Below the pieces are notes generated by a model, which searched no databases, was not told the origin of the DNA, and worked only from the letters and a program-made list of their open reading frames with translations. The translations under genes and the position numbers were made by a program. DNA of 64,000 nt from Billgrantia aerodenitrificans. GTDB lineage: Bacteria > Pseudomonadota > Gammaproteobacteria > Pseudomonadales > Halomonadaceae. This document shows, in pieces, positions 1 through 8,234 of the stretch (the stretch's first letter is position 1; every line of letters starts with the position of its first letter). The stretch covers positions 101,254 to 165,253 of the forward strand of contig NZ_JABFTV010000013.1 in NCBI RefSeq assembly GCF_021404405.1, in the 5' to 3' direction.

Positions 1-1934
1 TGCGCCTGATCATTGCCGAGAAACCCAGCCTCGCCCGAGCCATCGCCGACGCCCTGCCGGGCGACACGAAGCGTGAGGACGGCGCCCTGCGCGGCAACGA
101 TACCGTCGTCACCTGGTGCCTGGGCCACCTGCTGGAGCAGGCTCCTCCCGATGCCTACGATAGCGCCTACAAGCAGTGGCGGCTGGACCATTTGCCGATC
201 CTGCCGACCCGATGGCAACTGGCGCCACGTCCCAAGGCCAGAGGCCAGCTCGCCGTGATTCGCAAGCTGCTCAAGCAGGCCCGCGTGGTAGTGCATGCCG
301 GCGATCCGGACCGCGAAGGCCAGCTGCTGGTGCAGGAAGTGATCGAATATCTGGGCTGGAAGGGGCCGGTGGCGCGTCTGCTGGTCAACGACCTCAACCG
401 GCCTGCGGTACAGCGCGCCTTGTCCCGCCTGGAGGACAACGCCCGATATCAGCCGCTCTATCGCGCCGCCGAGTCGCGCTCCCGGGCCGACTGGCTGTAC
501 GGCATCAACCTGACCCGCGCCTGGACCCTGACCGGCCGTCAGGCCGGCCACGACGGGGTGCTCTCGGTGGGCCGTGTGCAGACCCCGGTGCTTGGCCTGG
601 TGGTGCGCCGCGACGCCGAGATCCGCGACTTCAGGCCCTATCCCTTCCACGTGCTGTGGGCCGATCTGGCAGTCGCCAACGGCAGCCTGCGCGCCTGGTG
701 GCAGCCCGGCGAGCAGCACCGCCTTGACGAGCAGGGCCACCTGCTCGAGCGCGCCCCGGCCGAGGTGCTGGCGGCAAGTCTGCCAGGCGCCGAGGGGCGT
801 CTGACGTCGCTAGAGAGCCGCCAGAAACGCCAGGCCGCTCCGCTGCCCTATTCGCTTTCTGCCCTGCAGGTGGACGCCGCACGGCGTTTCGGCCTCTCCG
901 CCCAGATGGTGCTTGATATCTGCCAGCGGCTCTACGAACGCCACAAGCTGATCACCTACCCACGTTCAGACTGTCGCTACCTGCCCGAGGAGCATCTGGT
1001 CCAGGCGCGCGCCACGCTGAGCGGCGCCTGCAGCCAGGACGAGACGCTACGCAGCTGGCTCGCTGGCGCCGATTTCGCGCTGCGCTCCAAGGCCTGGGAC
1101 GACAGGAAGGTCGGAGCCCACCACGCCTTGGCGCCCACCGGCAAACCGGCCGAACTTGCACGCCTGGAGCGTGCCGAAGCCGATGTGTTCCGACTGATCG
1201 CCCGCAACGTGTTGGCCCAGTTCTACCCGCCGCTGATCGCTCGTGAGGTGAAGGCGGAATTTACCATTATGGGCGAGCGCTTCCGCGCCAGCGGACAGGA
1301 ACTGCTGCAGCCAGGCTGGAAGCCACTCTTCACCACCCGCGACGAGGCTCCACCGCTGCCACCTCTCAGTGAGGGGGAAGGCTGTCGGGTCACGGCAAGC
1401 GCCGTGGAAGATCGCGAGACGCGCCCGCCAGAACCCTTCACCGATGCCAGTCTGATCAAGGCGATGATGAACATTGCCCGCTACGTCGACGACCCCGAGG
1501 TCAAGCGCACCCTGCGTGAGCACGACGGCCTGGGCACCGAAGCGACCCGCGCCGGCATCATCGAGACGCTGATCGAGCGCGGCTATCTGGTACGCCAGAA
1601 CAAGGCGCTGCGCGCCACTCGCCTGGGCAGCGGTCTGATCGCCTCGCTGCCCGATGCCGCGACCCGTCCCGAGCGCACGGCGCTATGGGAGCAGCGCCTG
1701 ACGGCGATTGCCGAACGCGACGACGACCCGGCCCCCTTTTTCAGCGCTCTCGTCGACGACCTGCGCGGCCTGCTGAGCAAGGCCGACTCGCAGCGACTGC
1801 GCCAGGCCATGGCCGCGGCCCAGGGCGAGGTAGCGACCGGCTCGCGTAGCCCCCGACGCAAATCGTCCGGCAAGCCGCGGCGTAGCCGAGCGGCGTCGAC
1901 ACGAGGGCAACGCAAGCCACGCACCAAGGCCTAG
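1..1934 (+). CDS. topB: DNA topoisomerase III (start codon cut by one base)
   Basis: Type IA topoisomerase that relaxes and decatenates DNA by single-strand passage. The window opens on the TG of the ATG, so only one base is missing; the protein is about 645 residues, near the E. coli TopB length. The N-terminal Toprim domain begins with the EKPSLARA motif and carries the acidic DPDREG motif at about residues 102-107. The catalytic tyrosine is in TYPRSD at about residue 320. The C-terminus is a short Arg/Ser/Lys-rich tail instead of a run of zinc ribbons, as usual for TopB and unlike TopA. It stands alone, with panE starting 76 bases downstream. Identification is secure. Confidence 0.96.
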   Translation, partial: RLIIAEKPSLARAIADALPGDTKREDGALRGNDTVVTWCLGHLLEQAPPDAYDSAYKQWRLDHLPILPTRWQLAPRPKARGQLAVIRKLLKQARVVVHAGDPDREGQLLVQEVIEYLGWKGPVARLLVNDLNRPAVQRALSRLEDNARYQPLYRAAESRSRADWLYGINLTRAWTLTGRQAGHDGVLSVGRVQTPVLGLVVRRDAEIRDFRPYPFHVLWADLAVANGSLRAWWQPGEQHRLDEQGHLLERAPAEVLAASLPGAEGRLTSLESRQKRQAAPLPYSLSALQVDAARRFGLSAQMVLDICQRLYERHKLITYPRSDCRYLPEEHLVQARATLSGACSQDETLRSWLAGADFALRSKAWDDRKVGAHHALAPTGKPAELARLERAEADVFRLIARNVLAQFYPPLIAREVKAEFTIMGERFRASGQELLQPGWKPLFTTRDEAPPLPPLSEGEGCRVTASAVEDRETRPPEPFTDASLIKAMMNIARYVDDPEVKRTLREHDGLGTEATRAGIIETLIERGYLVRQNKALRATRLGSGLIASLPDAATRPERTALWEQRLTAIAERDDDPAPFFSALVDDLRGLLSKADSQRLRQAMAAAQGEVATGSRSPRRKSSGKPRRSRAASTRGQRKPRTKA

Positions 1935-2010
1935 CCGTGCCTGACACGTCGGGCTGGCGTGATTCGGCAAGCCATCGGTATGCTGCCGTATTCCATCAAC
2001 GAGGCGCACC

Positions 2011-2916
2011 ATGAACGAGCAGACTCACCTGGTCGTCGGCCCCGGCGCCCTGGGCCGGCTCGTGGCCCTGCACCTGGCGGGTGTGGCACCGGTCAAGGTG
2101 GCCGGACGGCGGGGCCTGCCCACCACGCAGACCCTCGTCACGCCGGAAGGCATAAGGCGCACCGTGCCGCTGGCCACGACCACCCTGGCGGAGCTGCCGC
2201 CGCTGGCGCCGGCGTATCTGCACCTGACCACCAAGGCCTACGACGCCCATACAGCCTACGAGAGCGCCATGGCCCGGCTCACCGGCAGCCCGATTCTTGT
2301 GCTGTGGCAGAACGGCTATCAGGTCCAGCCCGAACTTCAGCGCCGCCACCCGGGGCCCGTGCTGTGCGCCTCCACCACAGAGGGTGCCTGGCTCTCGGGC
2401 GACGAGGGCGTGACCCATGCCGGACGCGGCATCACCTACCTCGGCGATCTGACCGGCCGCCATGCCGAATGCAGCCGTCAGCTCGCCGCTACGCTGAATC
2501 GCGCGGGTCTGGCCGCCGAAGCGGTGACGGACATCGAGACGCGGCTATGGCACAAGCTGGCGATAAACGCAGCGATCAACCCCCTGGTGGCGCGCTACCG
2601 TATCCGCAACGGTCAGCTGCGCGACCGGCCGTTTCGTCCCATGGTGGAGCGTGTCGTCGACGAGGTGGCCGCGATCATGGCGAACGTGGGCGTACCTCCA
2701 CCCCCGACAGGCTGGCACGCGCTGGTGTGGCAGGTGATCGAGGGCACCGCCAACAATCGCGCCTCGATGCTGCAGGACGTGCTCGCAGGCAGGCCGACCG
2801 AACGCGACGCCATACTCGGACCTCTGCTCGCTGCCGCCCACGAACATGGCCTCGATACGCCTTGTCTCGAGGAGCTTTACGGCTACCTGGCGAGCGTCTC
2901 GGTTACGCTTCGTTGA
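2011..2916 (+). CDS. panE: 2-dehydropantoate 2-reductase
   Basis: NADPH-dependent ketopantoate reductase of the pantothenate/CoA pathway, 301 residues (usual length about 300). The N-terminus has the dinucleotide-binding stretch VVGPGALGRLVA. The middle holds HKLAINAAINPLVA, the conserved K-x4-N-x3-NPL catalytic and substrate-binding region of the ApbA/PanE family. The chosen ATG gives an N-terminus that begins directly with the Rossmann strand; a longer reading frame through it is a shadow. It lies between topB and an outer-membrane protein gene without obvious coupling. Members of this family sometimes act on other 2-ketoacids, so the exact substrate is inferred. Confidence 0.9.
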   Translation: MNEQTHLVVGPGALGRLVALHLAGVAPVKVAGRRGLPTTQTLVTPEGIRRTVPLATTTLAELPPLAPAYLHLTTKAYDAHTAYESAMARLTGSPILVLWQNGYQVQPELQRRHPGPVLCASTTEGAWLSGDEGVTHAGRGITYLGDLTGRHAECSRQLAATLNRAGLAAEAVTDIETRLWHKLAINAAINPLVARYRIRNGQLRDRPFRPMVERVVDEVAAIMANVGVPPPPTGWHALVWQVIEGTANNRASMLQDVLAGRPTERDAILGPLLAAAHEHGLDTPCLEELYGYLASVSVTLR

Positions 2917-3047
2917 AGCCCGGTCTGGCGATACTCTGGCCATGCTGCTAGGCTTTTGTGGGGATCCTCAAAGGCATGCGCATAATTTTGCGACCAAGCC
3001 TGAGGCATCACTACTGATTCATCGCACAGGGAAATGGATCTGAAAAC

Positions 3048-3704
3048 ATGAAGGCGTGTTTCAGAGGTGCCGTGGCCATGGCCGCCTGCCTGACGCTGTT
3101 GCCGCTGTCGGCCATGGCGGACGACGGCATGTCCGTCGCGGATAAGCCCCTGGCATACTCCCACGCTTCCCTCGACCTGCTAGCCGCCCTGTCGCACTCT
3201 CCCTTGAACACTCCCGCCTATGCCGGCAAGAACAGCGACCTGATGTATCTCGACAACGGTCTGGTGCTGGAGGGCAGCGACCTGCAGACGCCGGATGGCT
3301 ACACTTCGGGCTTTCGGGTGACAGCAGGCTTCTCGCCGGTCAACCTGCCGCGGCTCGACCTGGGGGCCGAGTTCACCTACCGCGAAAGTGACGAGGTGCC
3401 GACCCGCCACGCTGACCAGGCGCTGCTGGTGAATACCACGACCTTGGGCGGCAGCCTGGTAGCGGGCGTGCGGCTGGGCCAACTGGGCCTCTATGCCAAG
3501 TCGGGCTTTGCCGAATGGGAGGGCGACCCGGTGACCCAGAGCGAGTCGCTCTACATGGCGACCGCCGGCACCGCCAGGATTCAGGGCTTCGGCGCCCGGC
3601 TGCAGCACAACCGCCTGGTGAGCCGGCTCGAATTCGAGGAGATCGACGCCCCAAGCATGGCGCACCTGAACCTCATTACCGCCTCGCTGCACTACGCCTT
3701 CTAA
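3048..3704 (+). CDS. Predicted outer-membrane beta-barrel protein, YfaZ-like
   Basis: A 218-residue exported protein of unknown function. Residues 1-24 look like a Sec signal peptide (KACFRG, a hydrophobic core, then SAMA before ADDG). The rest alternates short amphipathic strands rich in Gly, Tyr and Leu, and the last residues are LHYAF, the aromatic C-terminal signature that BamA reads on outer-membrane barrels. The size fits an eight-stranded barrel, and the strand pattern recalls the YfaZ family; that family assignment is a guess from character, not a firm match. The gene stands alone with its own 131-base upstream region. Confidence 0.7.
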   Translation: MKACFRGAVAMAACLTLLPLSAMADDGMSVADKPLAYSHASLDLLAALSHSPLNTPAYAGKNSDLMYLDNGLVLEGSDLQTPDGYTSGFRVTAGFSPVNLPRLDLGAEFTYRESDEVPTRHADQALLVNTTTLGGSLVAGVRLGQLGLYAKSGFAEWEGDPVTQSESLYMATAGTARIQGFGARLQHNRLVSRLEFEEIDAPSMAHLNLITASLHYAF

Positions 3705-3877
3705 CCTCCATACGCCTTCCGAGCGCACATGCCTCTGCCTCCTCAGGCTAGCTCTTTGCCTGAGTGTCGCCCCTCGTGCTTATTACCTGCGCTTCTTTCA
3801 TGCGTGTCCTATATTCAAGCAGCGTCCGCATGGGACCATGCGACGCTACCCCGAACCCACGATCCTGGAGCACGACG

Positions 3878-4537
3878 ATGAGTCTCAGAATCGGCGACAC
3901 CGCGCCCGACTTCACGGCGCAAACCACCCAGGGCACCTTGAAATTCCATGAATGGATCGGCGACAGCTGGTGCATTCTGTTCTCGCATCCCAAGGACTTC
4001 ACCCCGGTCTGTACTACCGAGCTGGGCTTCATGGCCAAGCTCAAGCCCGAGTTCGACAAGCGCAACACCAAGATCATCGGCCTCTCGGTGGATCCGGTCG
4101 ACAATCATGCCGCTTGGGCCAAGGATATCGAGGAAACCCAGGGCACCGCGCCCAATTACCCGATGATCGGCGACGACAAGCTTGAAGTGGCCAAGCTCTA
4201 CGACATGCTCCCCGCTGAGGAGCCGGGCAGCGCCGAAGGCCGCACGCCGGCCGACAACGCCACGGTGCGTGCGGTATTCATCATCGGGCCGGACAAGAAG
4301 ATCAAGGCGATGCTGATCTACCCGATGACCTCAGGCCGCGACTTCAACGAAGTGATGCGCCTGCTCGACTCGGTACAGCTCAATGCCAAGCACACCGTGG
4401 CCACACCGGTGAACTGGCGTCCCGGCGACGACGTGATCATCCCACCCTCGGTTAGCGACGAGGAGGCCAGGAAGAAGTACCCCGAGGGCTTCACCACCAT
4501 CAAGCCCTACCTTCGCACCGTCAAGCAGCCCCGCTGA
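3878..4537 (+). CDS. 1-Cys peroxiredoxin (Prx6 / AhpC-TSA family)
   Basis: Thiol peroxidase of 219 residues that reduces hydrogen peroxide and organic hydroperoxides. The peroxidatic cysteine is Cys45 in HPKDFTPVCTTE, the Prx6-subfamily version of the PxxxTxxC motif. The C-terminal half contains RAVFIIGPDKK and a long extension ending in KPYLRTVKQPR, typical of Prx6 and longer than AhpC. The ATG at 3878 follows GGAGCACGACG and fits known Prx6 N-termini (MSLRIGDTAPDF); an upstream ATG at 3764 would add 38 residues without homology. A strong hairpin follows the stop. Confidence 0.93.
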   Translation: MSLRIGDTAPDFTAQTTQGTLKFHEWIGDSWCILFSHPKDFTPVCTTELGFMAKLKPEFDKRNTKIIGLSVDPVDNHAAWAKDIEETQGTAPNYPMIGDDKLEVAKLYDMLPAEEPGSAEGRTPADNATVRAVFIIGPDKKIKAMLIYPMTSGRDFNEVMRLLDSVQLNAKHTVATPVNWRPGDDVIIPPSVSDEEARKKYPEGFTTIKPYLRTVKQPR

Positions 4538-4563
4538 ACCTCTCTTGCGCTAACCGCATAGCA

Positions 4564-4592
4564 CGATCGCCCCGGCAAAACCGGGGCGATCG
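4564..4592 (+). terminator. Stem-loop after the peroxiredoxin gene
   Basis: A perfect 12-bp stem (CGATCGCCCCGG with CCGGGGCGATCG) closes a CAAAA loop 26 bases after the peroxiredoxin stop. No T-run follows on the plus strand, so it may act as a weak terminator or 3'-end stabiliser. It sits between the convergent prx and ppc genes and could serve both strands. Confidence 0.6.
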
Positions 4593-4606
4593 TCATGAAG
4601 CCGCTT

Positions 4607-4670
4607 TCGACAAAGCATGGCCTCGACAAAGCATGGCCTCGACAAAGCATGGCCTCGACAAAGCATGGCC
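4607..4670. repeat. Four tandem copies of a 16-bp unit
   Basis: TCGACAAAGCATGGCC is repeated four times head to tail with no mismatch, ending 13 bases before the ppc stop codon. It lies in the convergent prx-ppc intergenic region. Perfect identity implies recent expansion by slippage or a variable-number repeat. Confidence 0.95.
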
Positions 4671-4683
4671 AAACGCAGTGACT

Positions 4684-7332
4684 TTAGCCCGTGTTGCGCA
4701 GGCCCGCGGCAATCCCCGCCATGGTGACCATCAGGGCGCGGGAGAGCTCACCGCTGATGGCACCATCGGCATCGCGGTTACGCTGTAGCAGCTCCGCCTG
4801 GAGGCCGTGCAGCGGATCGATGTAGGGATTGCGTACCTCGATGGCCTGTCGGATCAGCGGCGTCTGCTCCAGCAGCTGCGGCTGGTCGAGAATGCTCAGC
4901 AGCACCGACTGCAGCCGGGTGAAGCGCTCCCGCAACTGGGCGCCCAGCTCCTTGAGTGCAGGCTCGTCGACCAGACGCTGCTCGTAGTAGGAGGCGATGC
5001 CCACGTCCGCCTTGGCCAGAAGCATCTCGAGCATGTCGAGATAGGTGCCGAAGAAGGGCCAGCGATCGCGCATCTCGCGCAGCACCTCGAGCCCGCCCTC
5101 CTCTTCCAGGCGGGTGCCGAAGGCCTCCCCGCTGCCCAGCCAGGCCGGCAGCATCAGGCGGATCTGGGTCCAGGCGAAGATCCACGGAATGGCCCGCAGC
5201 GTCTCGACGCCGCCATCCTGACGGCGCTTGGTCGGGCGTGACCCGAGCGGCAAGTGTCCCAGCACACCCTCCGGCGTCACCGCGCGGAAATACGGCACGA
5301 AGTCGGGGTCCTCGCGCACCACACCGACATAGGCCCGGTGGGCGAGTTCGGCCAGACGATCCATCTCCTCGCGCCAGTGGGCCTCCGGCGCCGGCGGCGG
5401 CAGCAGCGTCGCCTCGAGCACCGCACAGGCGTAGATCTCCATGGAGCGCAGGGCGATGTCGGGCTGGCCGAACTTGAAGCGAATCATCTCGCCCTGCTCG
5501 GTGACCCGCAGGCTGCCGTTCACCGAACCCGGCGGCTGCGACAGGATGGCCGCATAGGCCGGACCGCCGCCGCGGCCGACGGCGCCGCCGCGACCGTGGA
5601 ACAGGGTCAGCGCCACACCATGGCTGCGGCATACCTCCACCAGGCGCTCCTGGGCGCGATACTGCGCCCAGGCCGCCGCCAGCTGGCCGGCGTCCTTGGC
5701 CGAATCGGAGTAGCCGATCATCACTTCCTGGCGGTCGCCGACCAGCGCCCGGTAGCCCGGCAGCGCCAGCAGGCGGTCGACCACGTCGCCGGAGCGGTTG
5801 AGGTCGTCCAGGGTCTCGAACAGCGGCGCGATGGGCAACGAGACGACGCCCCCCACCTCTTTCATCAGCAGCGCAACCGTGAGCACGTCGGAGGGCTGGC
5901 CGGCCATGGAGATGATGTAGGTACCGAGCGCCTCGGACTGCTCGTTGGCGATGACCAGGAAGGTGTCGAGCACCTCGCGGGTCTCCGGCGAGCACTCCCA
6001 GCGGCGCGGAATCAAGGGGCGTCGCGATTCCAGCTCGGCGAGCAGGAAGGCCTGGCGCTGCTCCTCGCTCCACTCGCGGTAGTGGCCGAGGCCGAGGGTC
6101 TGGGTCAGCTCCTCCATGACCATGGCGTGCCGGCTCGCCTCCTGACGAATGTCGAGCTTGGTCAGGGTCACGCCGAACACCGCCACCCGGCGCAGAGTAT
6201 CGAGCAGCGCGCCGTTGGCGATGGTGTCGAGTCCCACGTCGCAGAGCGAGCGGTAGCAGGTGAGCAGCGGCGCATAGAGCTGGTCGCTGCTCTCGATGAT
6301 CGCTCCGCCCTCGTAGCTGCGCCCGTCGAGCTGCGCCTTGGCCCAGTCGCGGGTGGCCTCGACCCGCTGCACCAGACGCTTGAGTAGCTCGCGGTAGGGC
6401 TCGGCCACGTTGCCCACCTCGGCCCGCAGCGCGCTGTTGCACTTCCACATGGACAGCTCGGCCTTGAGCTGTTCGAGGTCACGCAAGTAGAGATCCGCCG
6501 CCATCCAGCGCCCCAGCAACAACACCTCACGGGTTACCTTGGAGGTCACGTTGGGGTTGCCATCTCGGTCTCCACCCATCCATGAAGCGAACACGATTGG
6601 TGCGGCATCCAGCGGCAGGCGTTCACCAGCGGATTCCAACAGCAGGCTGTCGAGATCGCGATGGAACGCCGGCACCGCCTGCCACAGCGAGTTCTCGATA
6701 ACCGCGAACCCCCACTTCGCCTCGTCCACCGGCGTGGGTCGCTCGTGGCGGATCTCGTCGGTATGCCAGGCCTGGCTGATCAGCTCCTCGAGGCGCCCGC
6801 GGGCGCGGCTGGCACGCTCGGGGTAGTCGAGCGACGACTCGATGACGGTGAGACACTCGTCGATGGCATCGTACTTCTGGATCAGGGTACGACGAATGAC
6901 CTCGGTGGGATGGGCGGTGAGCACCAGTTCGACGCGCATGCTGGCCAGGCTCTCGACCAGCTTACGCGGCGTGTGGCCGGCGCCGCGGGCCCGCTGCAGC
7001 AGCTCGGAGAGCACTGGCTGAGAACCCGGCTTGTAGTCCTCCACGCGGCGAAAACGTGCCCGATAGTGCTGCTCGGCGATGTTGGCCAGATTGAGGAACT
7101 GGTTGAAGGCGCGGGTCACCGGCAACAGGTCGCGGTCCGGCAGCTTGCGCAGGTACTCGATGAGCTCGCGGCTGCTCTGCACGTCTCCCTGTCGGCCGCT
7201 CTTGGCCAGGCCGCGGATGGTCTCGATGCGGTCGACGAAGCCCTTGCCTAGGTCGTCGGCGATGGTGCGGCCCAGGCTGTCACCGAGGATGCGTACGTTG
7301 TCGCGTAGGGATTCGTGCAGATCGCCGCTCAT
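4684..7332 (-). CDS. ppc: Phosphoenolpyruvate carboxylase
   Basis: Anaplerotic enzyme that carboxylates PEP to oxaloacetate; 882 residues, normal for bacterial PEPC. Signature blocks are present in order: LTAHPTEV (catalytic His region), GGDRDGNPNVT, the glycine loop FHGRGGAVGRGGGP, the GYSDSAKDAG block and the invariant C-terminal RNTG. The start at 7332 is preceded by AGGAGGAGA and overlaps the mazG stop by ATGA; a longer reading frame upstream has no PEPC homology and runs inside mazG. It is the last gene of a relA-mazG-ppc unit, which would place an anaplerotic enzyme under the same transcript as the alarmone synthetase. Confidence 0.97.
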   Translation of the reverse strand: MSGDLHESLRDNVRILGDSLGRTIADDLGKGFVDRIETIRGLAKSGRQGDVQSSRELIEYLRKLPDRDLLPVTRAFNQFLNLANIAEQHYRARFRRVEDYKPGSQPVLSELLQRARGAGHTPRKLVESLASMRVELVLTAHPTEVIRRTLIQKYDAIDECLTVIESSLDYPERASRARGRLEELISQAWHTDEIRHERPTPVDEAKWGFAVIENSLWQAVPAFHRDLDSLLLESAGERLPLDAAPIVFASWMGGDRDGNPNVTSKVTREVLLLGRWMAADLYLRDLEQLKAELSMWKCNSALRAEVGNVAEPYRELLKRLVQRVEATRDWAKAQLDGRSYEGGAIIESSDQLYAPLLTCYRSLCDVGLDTIANGALLDTLRRVAVFGVTLTKLDIRQEASRHAMVMEELTQTLGLGHYREWSEEQRQAFLLAELESRRPLIPRRWECSPETREVLDTFLVIANEQSEALGTYIISMAGQPSDVLTVALLMKEVGGVVSLPIAPLFETLDDLNRSGDVVDRLLALPGYRALVGDRQEVMIGYSDSAKDAGQLAAAWAQYRAQERLVEVCRSHGVALTLFHGRGGAVGRGGGPAYAAILSQPPGSVNGSLRVTEQGEMIRFKFGQPDIALRSMEIYACAVLEATLLPPPAPEAHWREEMDRLAELAHRAYVGVVREDPDFVPYFRAVTPEGVLGHLPLGSRPTKRRQDGGVETLRAIPWIFAWTQIRLMLPAWLGSGEAFGTRLEEEGGLEVLREMRDRWPFFGTYLDMLEMLLAKADVGIASYYEQRLVDEPALKELGAQLRERFTRLQSVLLSILDQPQLLEQTPLIRQAIEVRNPYIDPLHGLQAELLQRNRDADGAISGELSRALMVTMAGIAAGLRNTG

Positions 7333-8234
7333 GGTCGATCTCCTCCTGAAGACGGTTCTGGTAATTCGGCAGATATCGGGGAAACGCTGCTCTCGAGCCG
7401 CTTGGCCTCCTGCCAATACCGCTCCATGGTGTCCAGGTCGACATCGCGGGTGGTCATGCCGCGCTCGGCCAGGGCACGCTCCACGTGACGGAAGCGGCGT
7501 TCGAACTTGGTATTGGTGTCGCGCAGGCACTGCTCGGGATCGGCCTTCAAGGTGCGCGCCAGGTTGGTCACGGCAAACAGCAGATCGCCTACTTCCTCCG
7601 CCGCATGACGCCGATTGCCCTCGGCCAGGGCCTGCTCGACCTCGCCGAGTTCCTCGCGGATCTTGGCGATCACACCCGTGGCGTTGGGCCAGTCGAAGCC
7701 GACCCGAGCTGCGCGCTTGGAGAGTTTGACGGCACGCGACAGCGCCGGCAGCGTACGCGGCACGTCGTCGAGCACCGACACGTCGGCCTCGGCACGCTCG
7801 ACGCGCTCCTCCGCCTTGAGCGACTCCCAGCGACTGTTGACGCTTTCAAGTTCAGCCTGGCGCGTCACGACCTGTTCGGCACTGACACCGGGCGGCCGTC
7901 GCGAGGCCAGGGTGCCGTCGGGAAACACATGCGGATGGCGGCGCACCATCTTCGCCGTCAGGGTATGCACCACGTCGTGAAAATCGAAGCGCTCTTCTTC
8001 ACTGGCGAACTGGCTGTAATACACCACCTGGAACAGCAGGTCGCCGAGCTCGCCGGGCAGCTCGCCCCAGGCTCGGCGCTCGATGGCATCGGCCACCTCA
8101 TAGGCCTCTTCCAGAGTATGCGGCACGATGCTGTCCCAGTCCTGCTTGAGATCCCACGGGCAGCCCTGCGCCGGGTCGCGCAGCACCGCCATCAGCGTCA
8201 GCAGGTCGTCGATGCCATGGCGGGTCTCGCTCAT
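7329..8234 (-). CDS. mazG: Nucleoside triphosphate pyrophosphohydrolase MazG
   Basis: All-alpha NTP pyrophosphatase, 301 residues, with the two tandem MazG domains. The first has CPWDLKQ and then EEAYEVADAI with GELGDLLFQVV; the second has EELGEVEQAL with AEEVGDLLFAVTNLAR. These EExxE...ExxD clusters bind magnesium. In E. coli MazG hydrolyses non-canonical NTPs and lowers (p)ppGpp, and the gene usually follows relA, as here. It overlaps relA by 4 bases upstream and ppc by 4 bases downstream, so the three are very probably translationally coupled. Confidence 0.96.
   Translation of the reverse strand: MSETRHGIDDLLTLMAVLRDPAQGCPWDLKQDWDSIVPHTLEEAYEVADAIERRAWGELPGELGDLLFQVVYYSQFASEEERFDFHDVVHTLTAKMVRRHPHVFPDGTLASRRPPGVSAEQVVTRQAELESVNSRWESLKAEERVERAEADVSVLDDVPRTLPALSRAVKLSKRAARVGFDWPNATGVIAKIREELGEVEQALAEGNRRHAAEEVGDLLFAVTNLARTLKADPEQCLRDTNTKFERRFRHVERALAERGMTTRDVDLDTMERYWQEAKRLESSVSPISAELPEPSSGGDRP

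Noticed and set aside
5254..6387. Plus-strand open frame opposite ppc
   Set aside because: Antisense shadow; ppc motifs in the other strand are complete.
7333..7530. N-terminal extension of PEP carboxylase
   Set aside because: Lies entirely within mazG, has Arg/Pro-rich out-of-frame composition, and the start at 7332 has an excellent Shine-Dalgarno.
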